The notes under the pieces: generated by a model
Databases searched by the model: none
The model's input: the letters and a program-made list of their open reading frames with translations, nothing else
Told to the model about the DNA's origin: nothing
Part shown: positions 11,707-24,228 of the stretch, one piece after another
How the letters are laid out: each line of letters starts with the position of its first letter
Numbering within the stretch: position 1 is the stretch's first letter
Made by a program: the position numbers and the translations under genes
Assembly (NCBI GenBank): GCA_021613375.1
Contig: CM038721.1
Span: forward strand, 4,969,986-5,033,985
Reading direction: 5' to 3'
DNA from: Megaleporinus macrocephalus
Lineage: Eukaryota; Chordata; Actinopteri; Characiformes; Anostomidae
DNA length: 64,000 nucleotides

Positions 11707-12094
11707 CTTTTCGTCATGTTCTTGTCTTCACACAGCTAACATCAGACAATAACTGATCAGATGTTTTACTAGTTTCACTGCACATAGCACGGAGAGGCAA
11801 GAGAGAGATGGCCTCCACGTTGTTGGTGACTTGCTAGACATTGCTTCCCATATAAATTGTGAGCTGTTATAGTTATTAATTTAATTATTACATTTTTATT
11901 ATATTTTTCTTTTACTCAATAGTCAATAATGAATAGCTATACAATATAGTACAATACTTTCACCAATTTTCAAAGTCAAGTAAGTCACACAGGGTCCGAA
12001 TAACCTCATAAATAATAAGTGTATAAGAAATGAATCCTGTAATTATTATGTTTTAGTAAGTACATTATGAATTGGCATATGACATACATAATGC
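11707..12094. repeat. AT-rich stretch and left part of an interrupted repeat
   Basis: 11707-11990 is AT-rich without recognisable features. From about 12000 to 12094 the sequence (CATTATGAATTGGCATATGA, ATAATGCCTTATAA) belongs to a repeat that resumes at 12999 (CTTATAATGGCTGTTATGAA). The hAT element at 12103-12998 splits it. Confidence 0.55.
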
Positions 12095-12102
12095 CTTATA
12101 AA

Positions 12103-12998
12103 TAGAGATGGACTGATCAGCGTTTTTGAGGCCGATTCCGATTGCCGATCACCTTTCAGCACAATCTACTGATAGCCGATACCGATCGAGGGCGGGGCTA
12201 TATGCCATGGCAGGGCTACATGTAGTTATTAGCGCAAGCAAATCATGAAACATGGTCTAAACTGGTTTATTACGATTTTTAACGAGCTCATATGAAACAG
12301 CTTAATGTTTTTAAACTAAATTAACAGTAAATAAACAAAGTAAATCAAGCAAATATCACCAATACTGCAATCATTCAATTTAGACCCTTAATTTAAAATG
12401 AAAAAAGCTAATTAAATAAATGCAGTCAAAACTGCAGTCATTAAACGTAGACTCTGATTATTTTAAACAAAAAACTGAAATCATTAAATGTAGATCTTGA
12501 ATTGTTGCTGCTCTTCTGTTCGTACCGGTCAGATCTGGTCTGTAGGTGTTCTGGGTAATTAGTTTTGTGTTAGCTGTGCGTGCTAGCTCTGCTGTTTACT
12601 GATACTCACTGTATTCAGCTGCGTGGTGTACTCTTAAATGCCAGATCAGATTAATAGAGTTAAATGTCTTTGTTTTGGTTCCTCAACGAGACACGCTGAT
12701 TTGACTAATTTTACAGAACGTTCTGGATGAGTCTGCATCACATACGGTAAAACACTGCCAGACGGACGACATATTTTCAACCAGCACATATCAAAAATAA
12801 AAGGGTATGTATTTCCACCTAGTGGTTCAAATAGGAATTGCAAGGACCTGACCGGAGGGTGTTTCAATGAAACGCTAGCTGGAAATACAGAAATTTAGCT
12901 AATTTGTTTTAACGCCATCGATCAGCTCTTGGAATCGGCTAAATTGGAGAAATATCGGCTGATCACCGATACATAGGCGATCAATCTTTCCATCTCTA
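12103..12998. mobile_element. Non-autonomous hAT transposon with 8-bp target duplication
   Basis: It begins TAGAGATGG and ends CCATCTCTA, giving perfect 9-bp terminal inverted repeats. Related sub-terminal GATCA and GCCGAT words lie at both ends. The flanks are CTTATAAA (12095-12102) and CTTATAAT (12999-13006), an 8-bp target duplication with one change, the hallmark of the hAT superfamily. There is no transposase inside; a 73-codon minus frame at 12646-12867 has no recognisable domain. Confidence 0.85.
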
Positions 12999-13334
12999 CT
13001 TATAATGGCTGTTATGAACTTGTATGATGTGCTTAGACATATCTATACTGACATGCGTGACCTTATAAAACAAGACTGTAAGACTTCATAATGTCAGGTT
13101 TCATAACGCATTATAACATCTGTTTATAAGAACACTATAAACATGTATGTTATGTATGTATTGCAAATTTCTGCTAAATTTTTAGGGTTCTTTAAGCTGG
13201 CTTTGCTCGCTGGCTGTATTTATAATGATCTATTTTTACTAACCACCTATAATTACCTGTTATAAAACTCTATAACATTAATGTATACAATGTTCCTATA
13301 AACAGATAATGCATTGTATAGTCTGACTTCGAAT
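12999..13334. repeat. Right part of the interrupted repeat and partial 489-bp unit
   Basis: After the hAT insertion the older repeat continues (CATTATAACATCTGTTTATA, TAATTACCTGTTATAA, ATAAACAGATAATGCATTG). From about 13090 it matches the second half of the 489-bp unit that follows, so it is a partial first copy of that tandem. Confidence 0.75.
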
Positions 13335-14280
13335 CTTTCGAATTTAATTTTAAGTCATGTTTATATATTTTCAGTATCTAAAACAATGAAATCACCAGGG
13401 GTGTCCATAAGTGATGCTTACCCTTTAATGTGTCTTATATTATTGTATTAGTTACCAAGACTAATATTTTATGATTAGAAAAAACAAAATATTTTATCAT
13501 TTAAATAAATAATTAAAATGTATATTATTTATAAGAGCTATAAAACCTTCAAACCTGTTTATCAGAGCAAGATCTCAGCATCTACACTATCTTCTTCAGT
13601 TTCATAACTCATTATAACATCTGTTCATAAGAACACTATAACACTGATATATGTTCAGGGTTTTTTAAGTTATCTTTGCTCACTCCTTCCTGTAAGTGTT
13701 GTATTTATACTGATCTCTTTTTCACTTAACACCTGTAATTACCTGTTATAACACTCTATAACATTACTGTATAGAATATTCTTATAAACAGATAATGCAT
13801 TGTATAATCTGACTTTTGTAAATCTTTCGAATTTCATTTTGAGTCATGTTTATATATTTTCAGTATCTAAAACAATGAAATCACCTGGGGTGTCCATAAG
13901 TGGTGCTTACCCTTTAATGTGTCTTATATTATTGTATTAGTTACCAAGATTTTATAATTTAAATAAATAATTAAAATGTATATTATTTATAAGAGCTATA
14001 AAACCTCCAAACCTGTTTATCAGAGCAAGATCTCAGCATCTACACTATCTTCTTTAGTTTCATAACTCATTATAACATCTGTTCATAAGAACACTATAAC
14101 ACTGATATATTTTGAAGGTTCTTTAAGGCTTTGCTCACTTCTTCCTGTAAGTGCTGTATTTATAATTATCTATTTTTACTAAACGCCTATAATTACCTGT
14201 TATAACACTCTATAACATTACTGTATACAATGTTCTTATAAACAGATAATGCATTGTATAGTCTGACTTTCGGAAATCTT
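13335..14280. repeat. 489-bp tandem repeat, two copies after a partial one
   Basis: The word CTTTCGAATTT occurs at 13335 and 13824, 489 bp apart, and the second copy ends near 14280. Each copy holds AAACAATGAAATCACC, TATAAGAGCTATAAAACC, GAGCAAGATCTCAGCATC and ATAAACAGATAATGCATTG in that order. The unit contains the middle of the Tc1-like family 1 element, so a composite of transposon sequences was duplicated as a block. Confidence 0.85.
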
Positions 14281-15250
14281 GTATTTGTGAATTATGCATG
14301 TAATTACAACTACTTAAGAGCAGTTATACAATGTCTATATGTCTTGTTTCATAAGGCCCTTATTATCATATAACTTTATTAATGTATTTATAATGCATCA
14401 TCAGTACAGGATTCAGAGGAAGTGTTACCGAAATGATTTAACACCACATGCTAACTGCTTGGGTATAAACTTCCAGTACTCGTTAGCTACATTAGCCTCA
14501 CAGCTGTGGCGCAAAGCCGAAAAAGTAAACTTCACACACTCGGCATGTCTTGTTTGGTCAGCTACATTTCAAATAAAGGCAAAAATAACTGTGCTAGTTT
14601 ATTTATATGCCAAAGTATTCCTTTAAAAGTAAAGGGAAGTTACCTTGTGACTGACGCTCAGCTAAGAGTCCCGTTCTGGCATTCCTAGAAAGCACCGTCC
14701 ATTGTGTATCCTGAAAGGCGTTCGTTCTGACAGAGCCACTATTGTCTCGGCGTTGTAAACAGACACGGTATGCCACTATTTCTAAGCCGAGCTCCTCTTA
14801 CGAGGCCGCCTTTGTCAGCATGCCTCGGAGCCAGGCGACGCTCCAATGCGTGGCATACTCGATACTTGTACGGTTCATCCATCATGATTATTAGAAAAAT
14901 GTACGAAACCAAAAGGTGCCCTCGAAAGATAAATGGAAACTCACGCAGGCGTACAGCGGCGCTCGCTCTTCCTCACCGCGCTCGCTTGTGTTTAAGTGTG
15001 CGGGAGTGAAGTTGCGCCCATTCTTCTTATCGATAGCCGCTCTGGAAGCAGCTTGGGGCCTCTCGCGTGGGCTGGCCGGTATTGGATTGTTCCGGCTGGA
15101 CTGGGCCTCTGCTCAGCTGGACCCAGACCTGGCTTGGAGGCTGTAGGTAGTTTCAGAGTTGTGAGAATCCCTAGTTGGTGTGCTTTCAGCTGATGCTCCT
15201 TGGACCATCATCCTGGAGAAGGTGCTTCTGGAAGACAGAATGATATTGTG
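14281..15250. other. Unassigned stretch, CpG-containing
   Basis: 14281-14420 continues the AT-rich repeat tail. From 14450 to 15200 the sequence is richer in CpG (for example 14800-15080) with several short open frames, none with a recognisable domain. No splice-flanked exon stands out. Confidence 0.25.
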
Positions 15251-15254
15251 GATA

Positions 15255-15480
15255 GGGGTGTAAGAAAATATTGAAATATCAAATATCAGGATGTTATGTT
15301 TTGTGATACTGTATCGATTCTCAAAAACATAGTATCAATACACACATTCCTGGCAGACAGTGAATCATTGTGTGCTGTGTTTAAACCTCTGACCACTAGT
15401 TGGCAGTGTTGCAATCCATTATCAACTCCACTCCAACATTAACAAGCAGCACAAAGGCGCAGTGCTATTGTAAGCATTGG
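15255..15480. mobile_element. Possible hAT-like fragment
   Basis: The stretch opens AGGGGTGTAAGAAAATATTG followed by ATATCAAATATCAG and GTATCGATTCTC, the style of fish hAT ends with ATCGATA-rich sub-terminal words. No partner end is visible. Confidence 0.35.
15393..15406 (+). promoter_or_regulatory. CTCF-like motif
   Basis: CCACTAGTTGGCAG matches the CTCF core CCASYAGRKGGCRS at 13 of 14 positions. A single motif is only weak evidence of binding. Confidence 0.35.
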
Positions 15481-15486
15481 CAAACC

Positions 15487-15735
15487 TTCAGCTTCTACAG
15501 AATTATTTTTAAACCCTAGTATCTATACTTCTACCTCAGTAATGAATGTGAATACCTTTGACACCTTTGTACACTGGTGAAAATGTAGTCTTTGAGATAA
15601 CGTTCTTACTTTCCACGTCATACCAACACGTTCACTTCTTTGTAGATATCCAAAGGTGTCAAAAGTATTCCCATTCATTACTCAGGTAGAAGCATAGATA
15701 CTAGGGTTTTAAAATACTTCTGTAGAAGCTGAAGT
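15487..15735. repeat. Inverted repeat (foldback), about 85-bp arms
   Basis: The left arm (15487-15570; AAACCCTAGTATCTATACTT, ACCTTTGACACCTTTG) is mirrored by the right arm (15650-15735; CAAAGGTGTCAAAAGTATTC, AGATACTAGGGTTTTAAAAT), with about 80 bp between. It lies against the duplicated block that starts at 15774 and may be part of the same transposon. Confidence 0.8.
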
Positions 15736-16235
15736 ATCAACTGAAGCTTTTTACTTCAGTAAAAGTGTAAAAGTACTGATTTTAAAACTACTTAAAGTAT
15801 AAAAGTAAAAGTAATGTAAGAAAAAAAAAATGCCAATAAGGACAAAAGCTTAGGCCGCACCACAGGGGTCTATAGTGTACTAGCCCACCTCCCCAAAAAC
15901 CCCATTCTTCTAAAAGCCATAATGACTATAATGTTATATTAAAATGTTAATGTTGATAAATTTGGGATGCGCTAGGCTTCCTGTTTCAGCTGCATATACA
16001 CCCATTGAACATGAATGTAGTTTAATACAATGTAAATATATTAAAGAAGCATATCTGTTACTACTGAACATCAACATGTGTTTCATGGAGCAGAAGACAT
16101 GATGACTAGTTGTCTATAAGTATTGTAATGAAGTCAAACTTCAAAGACATGTTATCAATAATCTTTACTGTAATGTAAATATACATGAATAAAAACAAAC
16201 TGTAATGAAATAGGAGTAACGAGACTATGTTTAAA

Positions 16236-17120
16236 ATGTAAGGAGTAGAAAGTACAGATAATGGAGTGTAAATGTAAGGAGTAGAAAGTACTGATAATGG
16301 AGTGTAAATGTAAGGAGTAGAAAGTACTGATAATGCAGTGTAAATGTAAGGAGTAGAAAGTACTGATAATGGAGTGTAAATGTAAGGAGTAGAAAGTACA
16401 GATAATGGAGTGTAAATGTAAGTAGTAGAAAGTACAGATAATGGAGTGTAAATGTAAGTAGTAGAAAGTACTGATAATGGAGTGTAAATGTAAGGAGTAG
16501 AAAGTACTGATAATGCAGTGTAAATGTAAGGAGTAGAAAGTACTGATAATGGAGTGTAAATGTAAGGAGTAGAAAGTACTGATAATGGAGTGTAAATGTA
16601 AGGAGTAGAAAGTACAGATAATGGAGTGTAAATGTAAGTAGTAGAAAGTACTGATAATGGAGTGTAAATGTAAGGAGTAGAAAGTACTGATAATGCAGTG
16701 TAAATGTAAGGAGTAGAAAGTACTGATAATGGAGTGTAAATGTAAGGAGTAGAAAGTACAGATAATGGAGTGTAAATGTAAGGAGTAGAAAGTACAGATA
16801 ATGGAGTGTAAATGTAAGTAGTAGAAAGTACAGATAATGGACTGTAAATGTAAGGAGTAGAAAGTACTGATAATGGAGTGTAAATGTAAGGAGTAGAAAG
16901 TACTGATAATGGAGTGTAAATGTAAGGAGTAGAAAGTACTGATAATGGAGTGTAAATGTAAGAAGTAGAAAGTACTGATAATGGAGTGTAAATGTAAGGA
17001 GTAGAAAGTACTGATAATGGAGTGTAAATGTAAGGAGTAGAAAGTACTGATAATGGAGTGTAAATGTAAGGAGTAGAAAGTACTGATAATGGAGTGTAAA
17101 TGTAAGGAGTAGAAAGTACT
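16236..17120. repeat. 36-bp minisatellite, array 1, about 24 units
   Basis: Each unit joins GTGTAAATGTAAGGAGTAG to AAAGTACTGATAATGGA. Variants are AAGTAG or AAGAAG for AAGGAG, CAGATAATGG for CTGATAATGG, and TGCAG or GGACT for GGAG. The first unit grows out of the flank (TTTAAAATGTAAGGAGTAG), which suggests local amplification. Confidence 0.95.
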
Positions 17121-17578
17121 GATTTTAAAACTACTTAAAGTATAAAAGTAAAAGTAATGTAAGAAAAAAAAAATGCCAATAAGGACAAAAGCTTAGGCCG
17201 CACCACAGGGGTCTATAGTGTACTAGCCCACCTCCCCAAAAACCCCATTCTTCTAAAAGCCATAATGACTATAATGTTATATTAAAATGTTAATGTTGAT
17301 AAATTTGGGATGCGCTAGGCTTCCTGTTTCAGCTGCATATACACCCATTGAACATGAATGTAGTTTAATACAATGTAAATATATTAAAGAAGCATATCTG
17401 TTACTACTGAACATCAACATGTGTTTCATGGAGCAGAAGACATGATGACTAGTTGTCTATAAGTATTGTAATGAAGTCAAACTTCAAAGACATGTTATCA
17501 ATAATCTTTACTGTAATGTAAATATACATGAATAAAAACAAACTGTAATGAAATAGGAGTAACGAGACTATGTTTAAA

Positions 17579-18459
17579 ATGTAAGGAGTAGAAAGTACAG
17601 ATAATGGAGTGTAAATGTAAGGAGTAGAAAGTACTGATAATGGAGTGTAAATGTAAGGAGTAGAAAGTACTGATAATGCAGTGTAAATGTAAGGAGTAGA
17701 AAGTACTGATAATGGAGTGTAAATGTAAGGAGTAGAAAGTACAGATAATGGAGTGTAAATGTAAGTAGTAGAAAGTACAGATAATGGAGTGTAAATGTAA
17801 GTAGTAGAAAGTACTGATAATGCAGTGTAAATGTAAGGAGTAGAAAGTACTGATAATGGAGTGTAAATGTAAGGAGTAGAAAGTACTGATAATGGAGTGT
17901 AAATGTAAGGAGTAGAAAGTACAGATAATGGAGTGTAAATGTAAGTAGTAGAAAGTACTGATAATGGAGTGTAAATGTAAGGAGTAGAAAGTACTGATAA
18001 TGGAGTGTAAATGTAAGGAGTAGAAAGTACTGATAATGGAGTGTAAATGTAAGGAGTAGAAAGTACAGATAATGGAGTGTAAATGTAAGGAGTAGAAAGT
18101 ACAGATAATGGAGTGTAAATGTAAGTAGTAGAAAGTACAGATAATGGACTGTAAATGTAAGGAGTAGAAAGTACTGATAATGGAGTGTAAATGTAAGGAG
18201 TAGAAAGTACTGATAATGGAGTGTAAATGTAAGGAGTAGAAAGTACTGATAATGGAGTGTAAATGTAAGAAGTAGAAAGTACTGATAATGGAGTGTAAAT
18301 GTAAGGAGTAGAAAGTACTGATAATGGAGTGTAAATGTAAGGAGTAGAAAGTACTGATAATGGAGTGTAAATGTAAGGAGTAGAAAGTACTGATAATGGA
18401 GTGTAAATGTAAGGAGTAGAAAGTACTGATAATGGAGTGTGAATGTAAGGAGTAGAAGT
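17579..18459. repeat. 36-bp minisatellite, array 2, about 24 units
   Basis: This is the duplicate of array 1, offset by 1,343 bp. It shares marker variants at matching ranks (AAGTAG units, one GGACT unit, one AAGAAG unit). It lacks one unit near rank 7 and has one more near the end, showing unit-level slippage after the block duplication. Confidence 0.95.
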
Positions 18460-19014
18460 AAAAAGTCAGCTGAATAATAATTACTCCAATAAAGTATAAA
18501 TAACCAACATTTCTACTTAAGTAAGGTAACCAAGTATTTGTACTTCGTTACTTGACACTTCTGTAGATAATCTTGCCACCAAAATGAGAAGCAACATCAG
18601 GAGATGTTTTCACCTCCCAGACCGTAAGTCATAGGTAGTAAAGTAACTCGCCAGCAAGCAGTGAATGAAAACCTGCTGCTGAGCAACCACTGTTAAAACT
18701 AAGGCCAACTAATGTTAGTGAACCACGTTATCTAGCATTAACTGGCATGCTAACCCTACCTTTATCATTTATATGACCATATATTTCTAAACATTAAAAC
18801 ATCCTTCTCTGTTTCTTTTTTTGGGAGGGGCTGATGAGCGGGGGGACATTGTGTCCTCTCCAATATTGAGCCCAAATCTACGCCCTTGGTTATAACTCTA
18901 GGAATGATCCCTCCACAGCCACTAGACTGTTCACTCAGACTGGATGTGTTAATCATTGGCGGCTACCAACGTCCCAGACCTGTTTGGGGGGGGGGGGGTG
19001 TGTACCTGTGCGTG
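18460..19014. other. Repeat tail and sequence downstream of ctxnd1
   Basis: 18476-18560 (ACTTAAGTAAGGTAACCAAG, TACTTCGTTACTTGACACTT) is the end of the interspersed repeat that holds the 36-bp arrays. 18561-19014 is otherwise unassigned and would hold the ctxnd1 3' untranslated region on the minus strand. It includes a 12-bp G tract at 18987-18998. I see no convincing minus-strand AATAAA close to the stop codon. Confidence 0.4.
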
Positions 19015-20008
<994 letters not shown>

Positions 20009-20550
20009 CTACCAGTCAAAAGTTTGGGATCACAGTGAAATGTTCTTGTTTTAATGGAGTATCTTCTTCATTAACACAACAATGGACTGACGGGTCTCTA
20101 AAGAAAGTTGTTTCTTTCTGGTCATTGTGAGTCGGTCAGCAAGCCATCAACTGCTGATCTTCAGATACTAAACTAACCTAGAATGTTGTTCTCCCTTTTA
20201 TACTCACTTATTAGTAGAATGTTTTTCAGCTGTGTATCACAATTGATCAAGAGTGTCCTAACAACCAATTAGTCCAATAACATCCTTAACTTGGATTGGT
20301 GGCCGTACCAGGAGATTTAGACAGAGGACTGAGTATTGCTGATAATAGAACTATATGCAAAATAAGTCTCTATACAAAAATAGACTTTAATACAAACATT
20401 TTTATTCTTTAAAAATCATCTCATACACTTACATTCATTGTGAAATGGACAATATTTCGTTATTAATTGCATGAAAATTGCATAAATTGCATGAAAAATT
20501 GCTTGAAATGAAATTCTAAAGTGATCCTAAACTTTTGAGCGGTAGTGTAT
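20009..20550 (-). mobile_element. Tc1-like deletion derivative, family 2, copy 1
   Basis: The left end reads ACCAGTCAAAAGTTTGGGAT and the right end ATCCTAAACTTTTGAGCGGT; these are imperfect inverted repeats. Its internal sequence is the reverse complement of the element at 22141-22663 along nearly the full length. Only the first transposase codons survive. Confidence 0.88.
20051..20125 (-). pseudogene. Tc1 transposase N-terminal stub
   Basis: The minus-strand frame reads MTRKKQLSLETRQSIVVL and stops after 24 codons. It matches the start of the first helix-turn-helix of Tc1 transposases, the part that binds the terminal repeat. The rest of the gene is deleted. The copy at 22542-22616 is the same except for M in place of R at residue 19. 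Confidence 0.75.
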
Positions 20551-20957
20551 GTTTAAAACAAACATTTGACTGTATATAAATATAAAAATAAGAATGTATA
20601 TTTTTATAAGAGCTATAAAACCCATAAACATGTTTATCAGAACAAGATCTCAGCATCTACACTATCTTCTTCAGTCCTGTTAGAGAAGCAGCTCATGTGG
20701 CTCCTTCTTATGAAGCTGCTGGTCAGAATGTTAACAGTATGTAAACCTGGATCAGAGCAAATGAGCTCATTTCTAAAAGACCCTCTAAACATTCTTTAAA
20801 CCCAACCAGATGTTTTATTCTGCTCCAGGAATAATTCCATACCTCTTATTCTATAGTTCTGATCTCCTCACACTTATTCACTAATATTGTTACTATTAAA
20901 ATAGCACAAATAAGAAAAAAACAAGTGGGTATGTCCAAACTTTTAACTGATAGTGTA
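20551..20957 (+). mobile_element. Tc1-like derivative, family 1, 5'-truncated
   Basis: It matches 11300-11706 closely (AACAAACATTTGACTGTAT, GTTTATCAGAACAAGATCTC, right end CCAAACTTTTAACTGATAG) but lacks the left end. It abuts the family 2 element at 20550. Confidence 0.85.
20680..20799 (+). pseudogene. Tc1 transposase C-terminal remnant, second copy
   Basis: The frame reads LLMKLLVRMLTVCK and ends at the same stop as the copy at 11427-11549, with a few substitutions. No catalytic residues remain. Confidence 0.65.
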
Positions 20958-21130
20958 ACTTGTTTTACCACACAGGATCAGACTTTGTCTCAAACTGATA
21001 CAGCAAATCAGACATAATGATGTAGTGGGGGAATTACTTGCAGCAGGATGCTGCTCTGGCAGCTGATTAATCAGAAGGTACTGGGCTCATGGGGAGGCTG
21101 GGCTTAAAGACATTTCAGACAGACATATTG

Positions 21131-21730
21131 GGGTCTGTCTCAAACCCTAGTGAGTGTCTAAGTAGGCTGTCTAGGTAGCAGCTGTGTAAGTATCAGTGTT
21201 CTCTCCTCATCTCTCCTCATAAAACAGATTACTGAGACGCTCTAGTTAGAGAGAGACTGTGTCACGGCTTGTTCCCGCCCACTGCAGCACGCGACCGGTG
21301 GTTTAGCTGGTTGCTAAGCTACCAGTCGGCATCCAAAACAATAGCCCAAGGCTTAAAAATCTGCTAGCATAAATGCTAATGTCTGGAGTATAAAAGTGTA
21401 AATGGTGAAGGACTCGTTACAGAGTTGATAATAAAATACTGTTTATTGTGATTATATGACCAGAAACACATTAAAACTCCAGAGAGAATCAAAATAACTC
21501 ACATTTTAAAACCACTTCACTGCTCGTAGATTAGCCTGTGTTGCATCATGGGATTGTCTTAGCGGCTGAGGATGCGTTCGATGCTTCCTTAAAATCAGGT
21601 CTAAATAAGGTTCCTCAGTAAACAGCATGTTTAAGGTATGTAAGAATTGGGACAGTCTACATGTCGTGAGCGCATACTATGATGTAAAATGCTGCCTATG
21701 TAGGAGCTCAGTAGGATTTGAGACAGACCC
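21131..21730. mobile_element. 600-bp non-autonomous DNA transposon
   Basis: The ends are GGGTCTGTCTCAAACCCTAG and the inverse of GGATTTGAGACAGACCC, perfect for the first 15 bases and nearly so for 20. ATTG flanks both sides (21127-21130 and 21731-21734), a likely 4-bp target duplication. There is no transposase inside. I do not assign a superfamily with confidence. Confidence 0.75.
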
Positions 21731-21734
21731 ATTG

Positions 21735-22140
21735 TGTTTAGAGGAAAACAGTATGTAAATCTATTCTAGTACAGCCCAAAAATAAAATGATCAACACAGA
21801 AAATGAGCGTAATGGGTTCCCTTACTGCAGACCTGCACGATGCAATTCTTCTCATCAGCACAAACCTAACATAACCCTATGGCAGGCCTACTGACCAAAC
21901 AGTCCTGTGGGCCATGCTTGGCTGAGACTTGAGGCAGACTTGGCAATAAAAAAGAATGATCAGAGCCAGAACCTGGAACGGACACAATGGGAGCACATTG
22001 CCCTCTCGGTGAGGTCAGCACAGTCCGGGGCTGGTGTTATGAAAGAGGACAGATCAATTACTAAGTGACTCAAGCTGTAAGCATTCAGGCGAAGCAGGTG
22101 GCAGCGACGTAGGTCCTTTTTTTTTTTTTTAAATGTAGTC
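21735..22140. other. Unassigned stretch between transposons
   Basis: No gene. It ends in a T-rich run (22117-22130) next to the left end of the following Tc1-like element. Confidence 0.3.
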
Positions 22141-22663
22141 ACTGTCGCTCAAGTTTAGGATCACTTTAGAATTTCATTTCATGCAATTTTCATGCAATTC
22201 ACAAACAATATTGTCCATTTCATAATTAATGTAAGTGTATCAGATGATTTTTAAAGAATACAAATGTTTGTATTAAAGTCTATTTTTGTATAGAGGCTTA
22301 TTTTACATATAGTTCTATTATCAGCAATTCTCAGTCCTCTGTCTAAATCTCCTGGTACGACCACCAATCCAAGTTAAGGATGTTATTGGACTAATTGGTT
22401 GTTAGGACACTCTTGATCAATTTTGATGCACAGCTGAAAAACATTCTACTAATAAGTGAGTATAAAAGGGAGAACAACAGAACAACTAGGTTAGTTTAGT
22501 ATCTGAAGATCAGCAGTTGATGGCTTGCTGACCGACTCACAATGACCAGAAAGAAACAACTTTCTTTAGAGACCCGTCAGTCCATTGTTGTGTTAAGGAA
22601 GAAGATACTCCATTAAAACAAGAACATTTCACTGTGATCCCAAACTTTTGAGCGGTAGTGTAT
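22141..22663 (+). mobile_element. Tc1-like deletion derivative, family 2, copy 2
   Basis: The left end is CTCAAGTTTAGGATCACTTT and the right end GATCCCAAACTTTTGAGCGG. It is in the opposite orientation to the copy at 20009-20550. The pair bounds about 1.6 kb that holds two other transposons, so it could form a large stem-loop or mobilise the interval as a composite. Confidence 0.88.
22542..22616 (+). pseudogene. Tc1 transposase N-terminal stub, second copy
   Basis: MTRKKQLSLETRQSIVVLRK and a few more codons, then TAA. It is the N-terminal helix-turn-helix start of a Tc1 transposase, truncated by an internal deletion that joins it almost directly to the terminal repeat. Confidence 0.75.
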
Positions 22664-23245
22664 GAGTTGTCCATTGACGTGACACACGCAGTAGCTTATC
22701 TGACCATAGATATTTACCATATTTGTGATATTCAGGCTTGCAAGCTTATTAAGCATGTAGCTCCAGCGCTCTGAGCTTTTGTAGCTCATAAAAGTTTGGG
22801 AGAATGTCCACGCCCAAACTTCTCCTCTACATCGTTACACGCTCTACATAAACCACTCCTCTGCCCAAACCTTCTTGTGACGAAATTCGCTCCCCACCAC
22901 CTCCCCAGCTTCTCCATCTCTTTCAAAATCTTACTCACTCTTTGCTAGGCAGGGAGGGACCTGGCTTCAAATCCCAGCAGTCGAAGCCACCCAGAACTCC
23001 AGCCCCAAGTTTCTCAGAGTTTCCCTCCCTTGCCCTGCTTCAGTGGTCCACAAAAATCATATAGTAATCAAATGAATGTCTCAAAATCTAAATTCTACAG
23101 GGTTCCTGAAAATTATATCATACTGCTGTCTGTTAGCAAAAAAAGCATGTTCAGGTACAGGTCTTTGTTTAACCTGCTTTAATCAGAAAACACTAAGCAC
23201 CTGTCTTTGGTTTTCTTAACTAACTAGAGATGCAGCCTTGGTCTG

Positions 23246-23261
23246 CCTCAGGGTGGCGCTG
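23246..23261 (+). promoter_or_regulatory. CTCF-like motif (partial)
   Basis: CCTCAGGGTGGCGCTG matches the 3' half of the CTCF consensus well (GGTGGCGCTG) but has three changes in the 5' half. Confidence 0.3.
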
Positions 23262-24228
23262 TAGCGACCTGGTTCACCCAGTTGGTTCTTCCTAGTCTAG
23301 CAACTGTAACTATGCCAGGGATCCATCTGAAGACTTGTCCAATCACCCAAGAGTTTGGTGAAAAGAATGAAGTGTTAATCATTTCTATTACAAAAGATAA
23401 AATAGAGTGCCACAAGGGAGCCAAAGCGAGAGTAGCCAGCCAAGATGGGATTCAGATTGGGAGCTAATAAATAGGAAGCTCACGTCAGCTTTGTGGAGGC
23501 ACTGAATTGTTAACTTCGACCAAACAAATAAAAATAATTCATGTTAGTTACAAAACAGAAGCTGCAGCTGTGGCTCTGGTTATAAAACTTTAAAACTGTT
23601 CTCTGTTCAGCTTGATGATGAAATTGAAGAAGTTTTGGAGAAAGTTTAACCTGAGATGAAATACTGAATAACTTGGAGGCGTTTCGACTCATCGTGACCC
23701 CAAACTGTCAATAACTCTGTCCACACCGCAGCACTCCACATTCAAGGCTCAAAACCACCTTACCCAGAGTGCCGATGGGTTATGAATGGCCTTCGCAGAC
23801 AGGAAAGTAAACAAGCCTACACGCTCTGACATTCCTTGTTACCGTTAGAGCTCTTTTTGAACACTTTCTGGACACTAAAGACTCTTTACTCAGGGGGGCT
23901 CCTACGCCCCTCACCTCTATCCATGCAGACATCAGATTATGTCCAGCTCTGAATGTGGTTAGCTAACATAAGAAGGTAGGTTCAATGTTTAACAAATTAT
24001 ACAAAATGTCTTAAGAGTACTTCGAGTATCCTGATATCCAATAAGCTCATGTGGTTATGATGGACAGCCGTCCACATACTTTTGGCCATGTAGTGTAGAG
24101 GCTAGCTAGTTAGCCTTTTGTGTTTTAGCTTTTGTTTTGAACAACTGTAGGTTTCGACAGTGGAAACGAGCCTGAACTTGCTGCTGTATAAATTTTGAAA
24201 GAAAATATCAGACAAAAAACTAACTTAT

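Larger units (their letters stand above)
15774..18459. repeat. 1,343-bp block in direct tandem duplication
   Basis: The word TACTGATTTTAAAACTACTT occurs at 15774 and again at 17117. The next 460 bp (including GCACCACAGGGGTCTATAG and ATGCGCTAGGCTTCCTG) appear identical in both copies. Each block has about 460 bp of unique sequence and then a 36-bp minisatellite. The variant order inside the two arrays is nearly the same, so the duplication is recent or is an assembly duplication. Confidence 0.93.

Noticed and set aside
14770..15193. Overlapping 65-79-codon frames in CpG-containing sequence
   Set aside because: No domain, no splice signals that fit, and three competing frames.
22960..23010. 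tRNA-derived SINE suggested by a B-box-like GGCTTCAAATCCC
   Set aside because: No A box at the proper distance, no tail and no second copy in the window.
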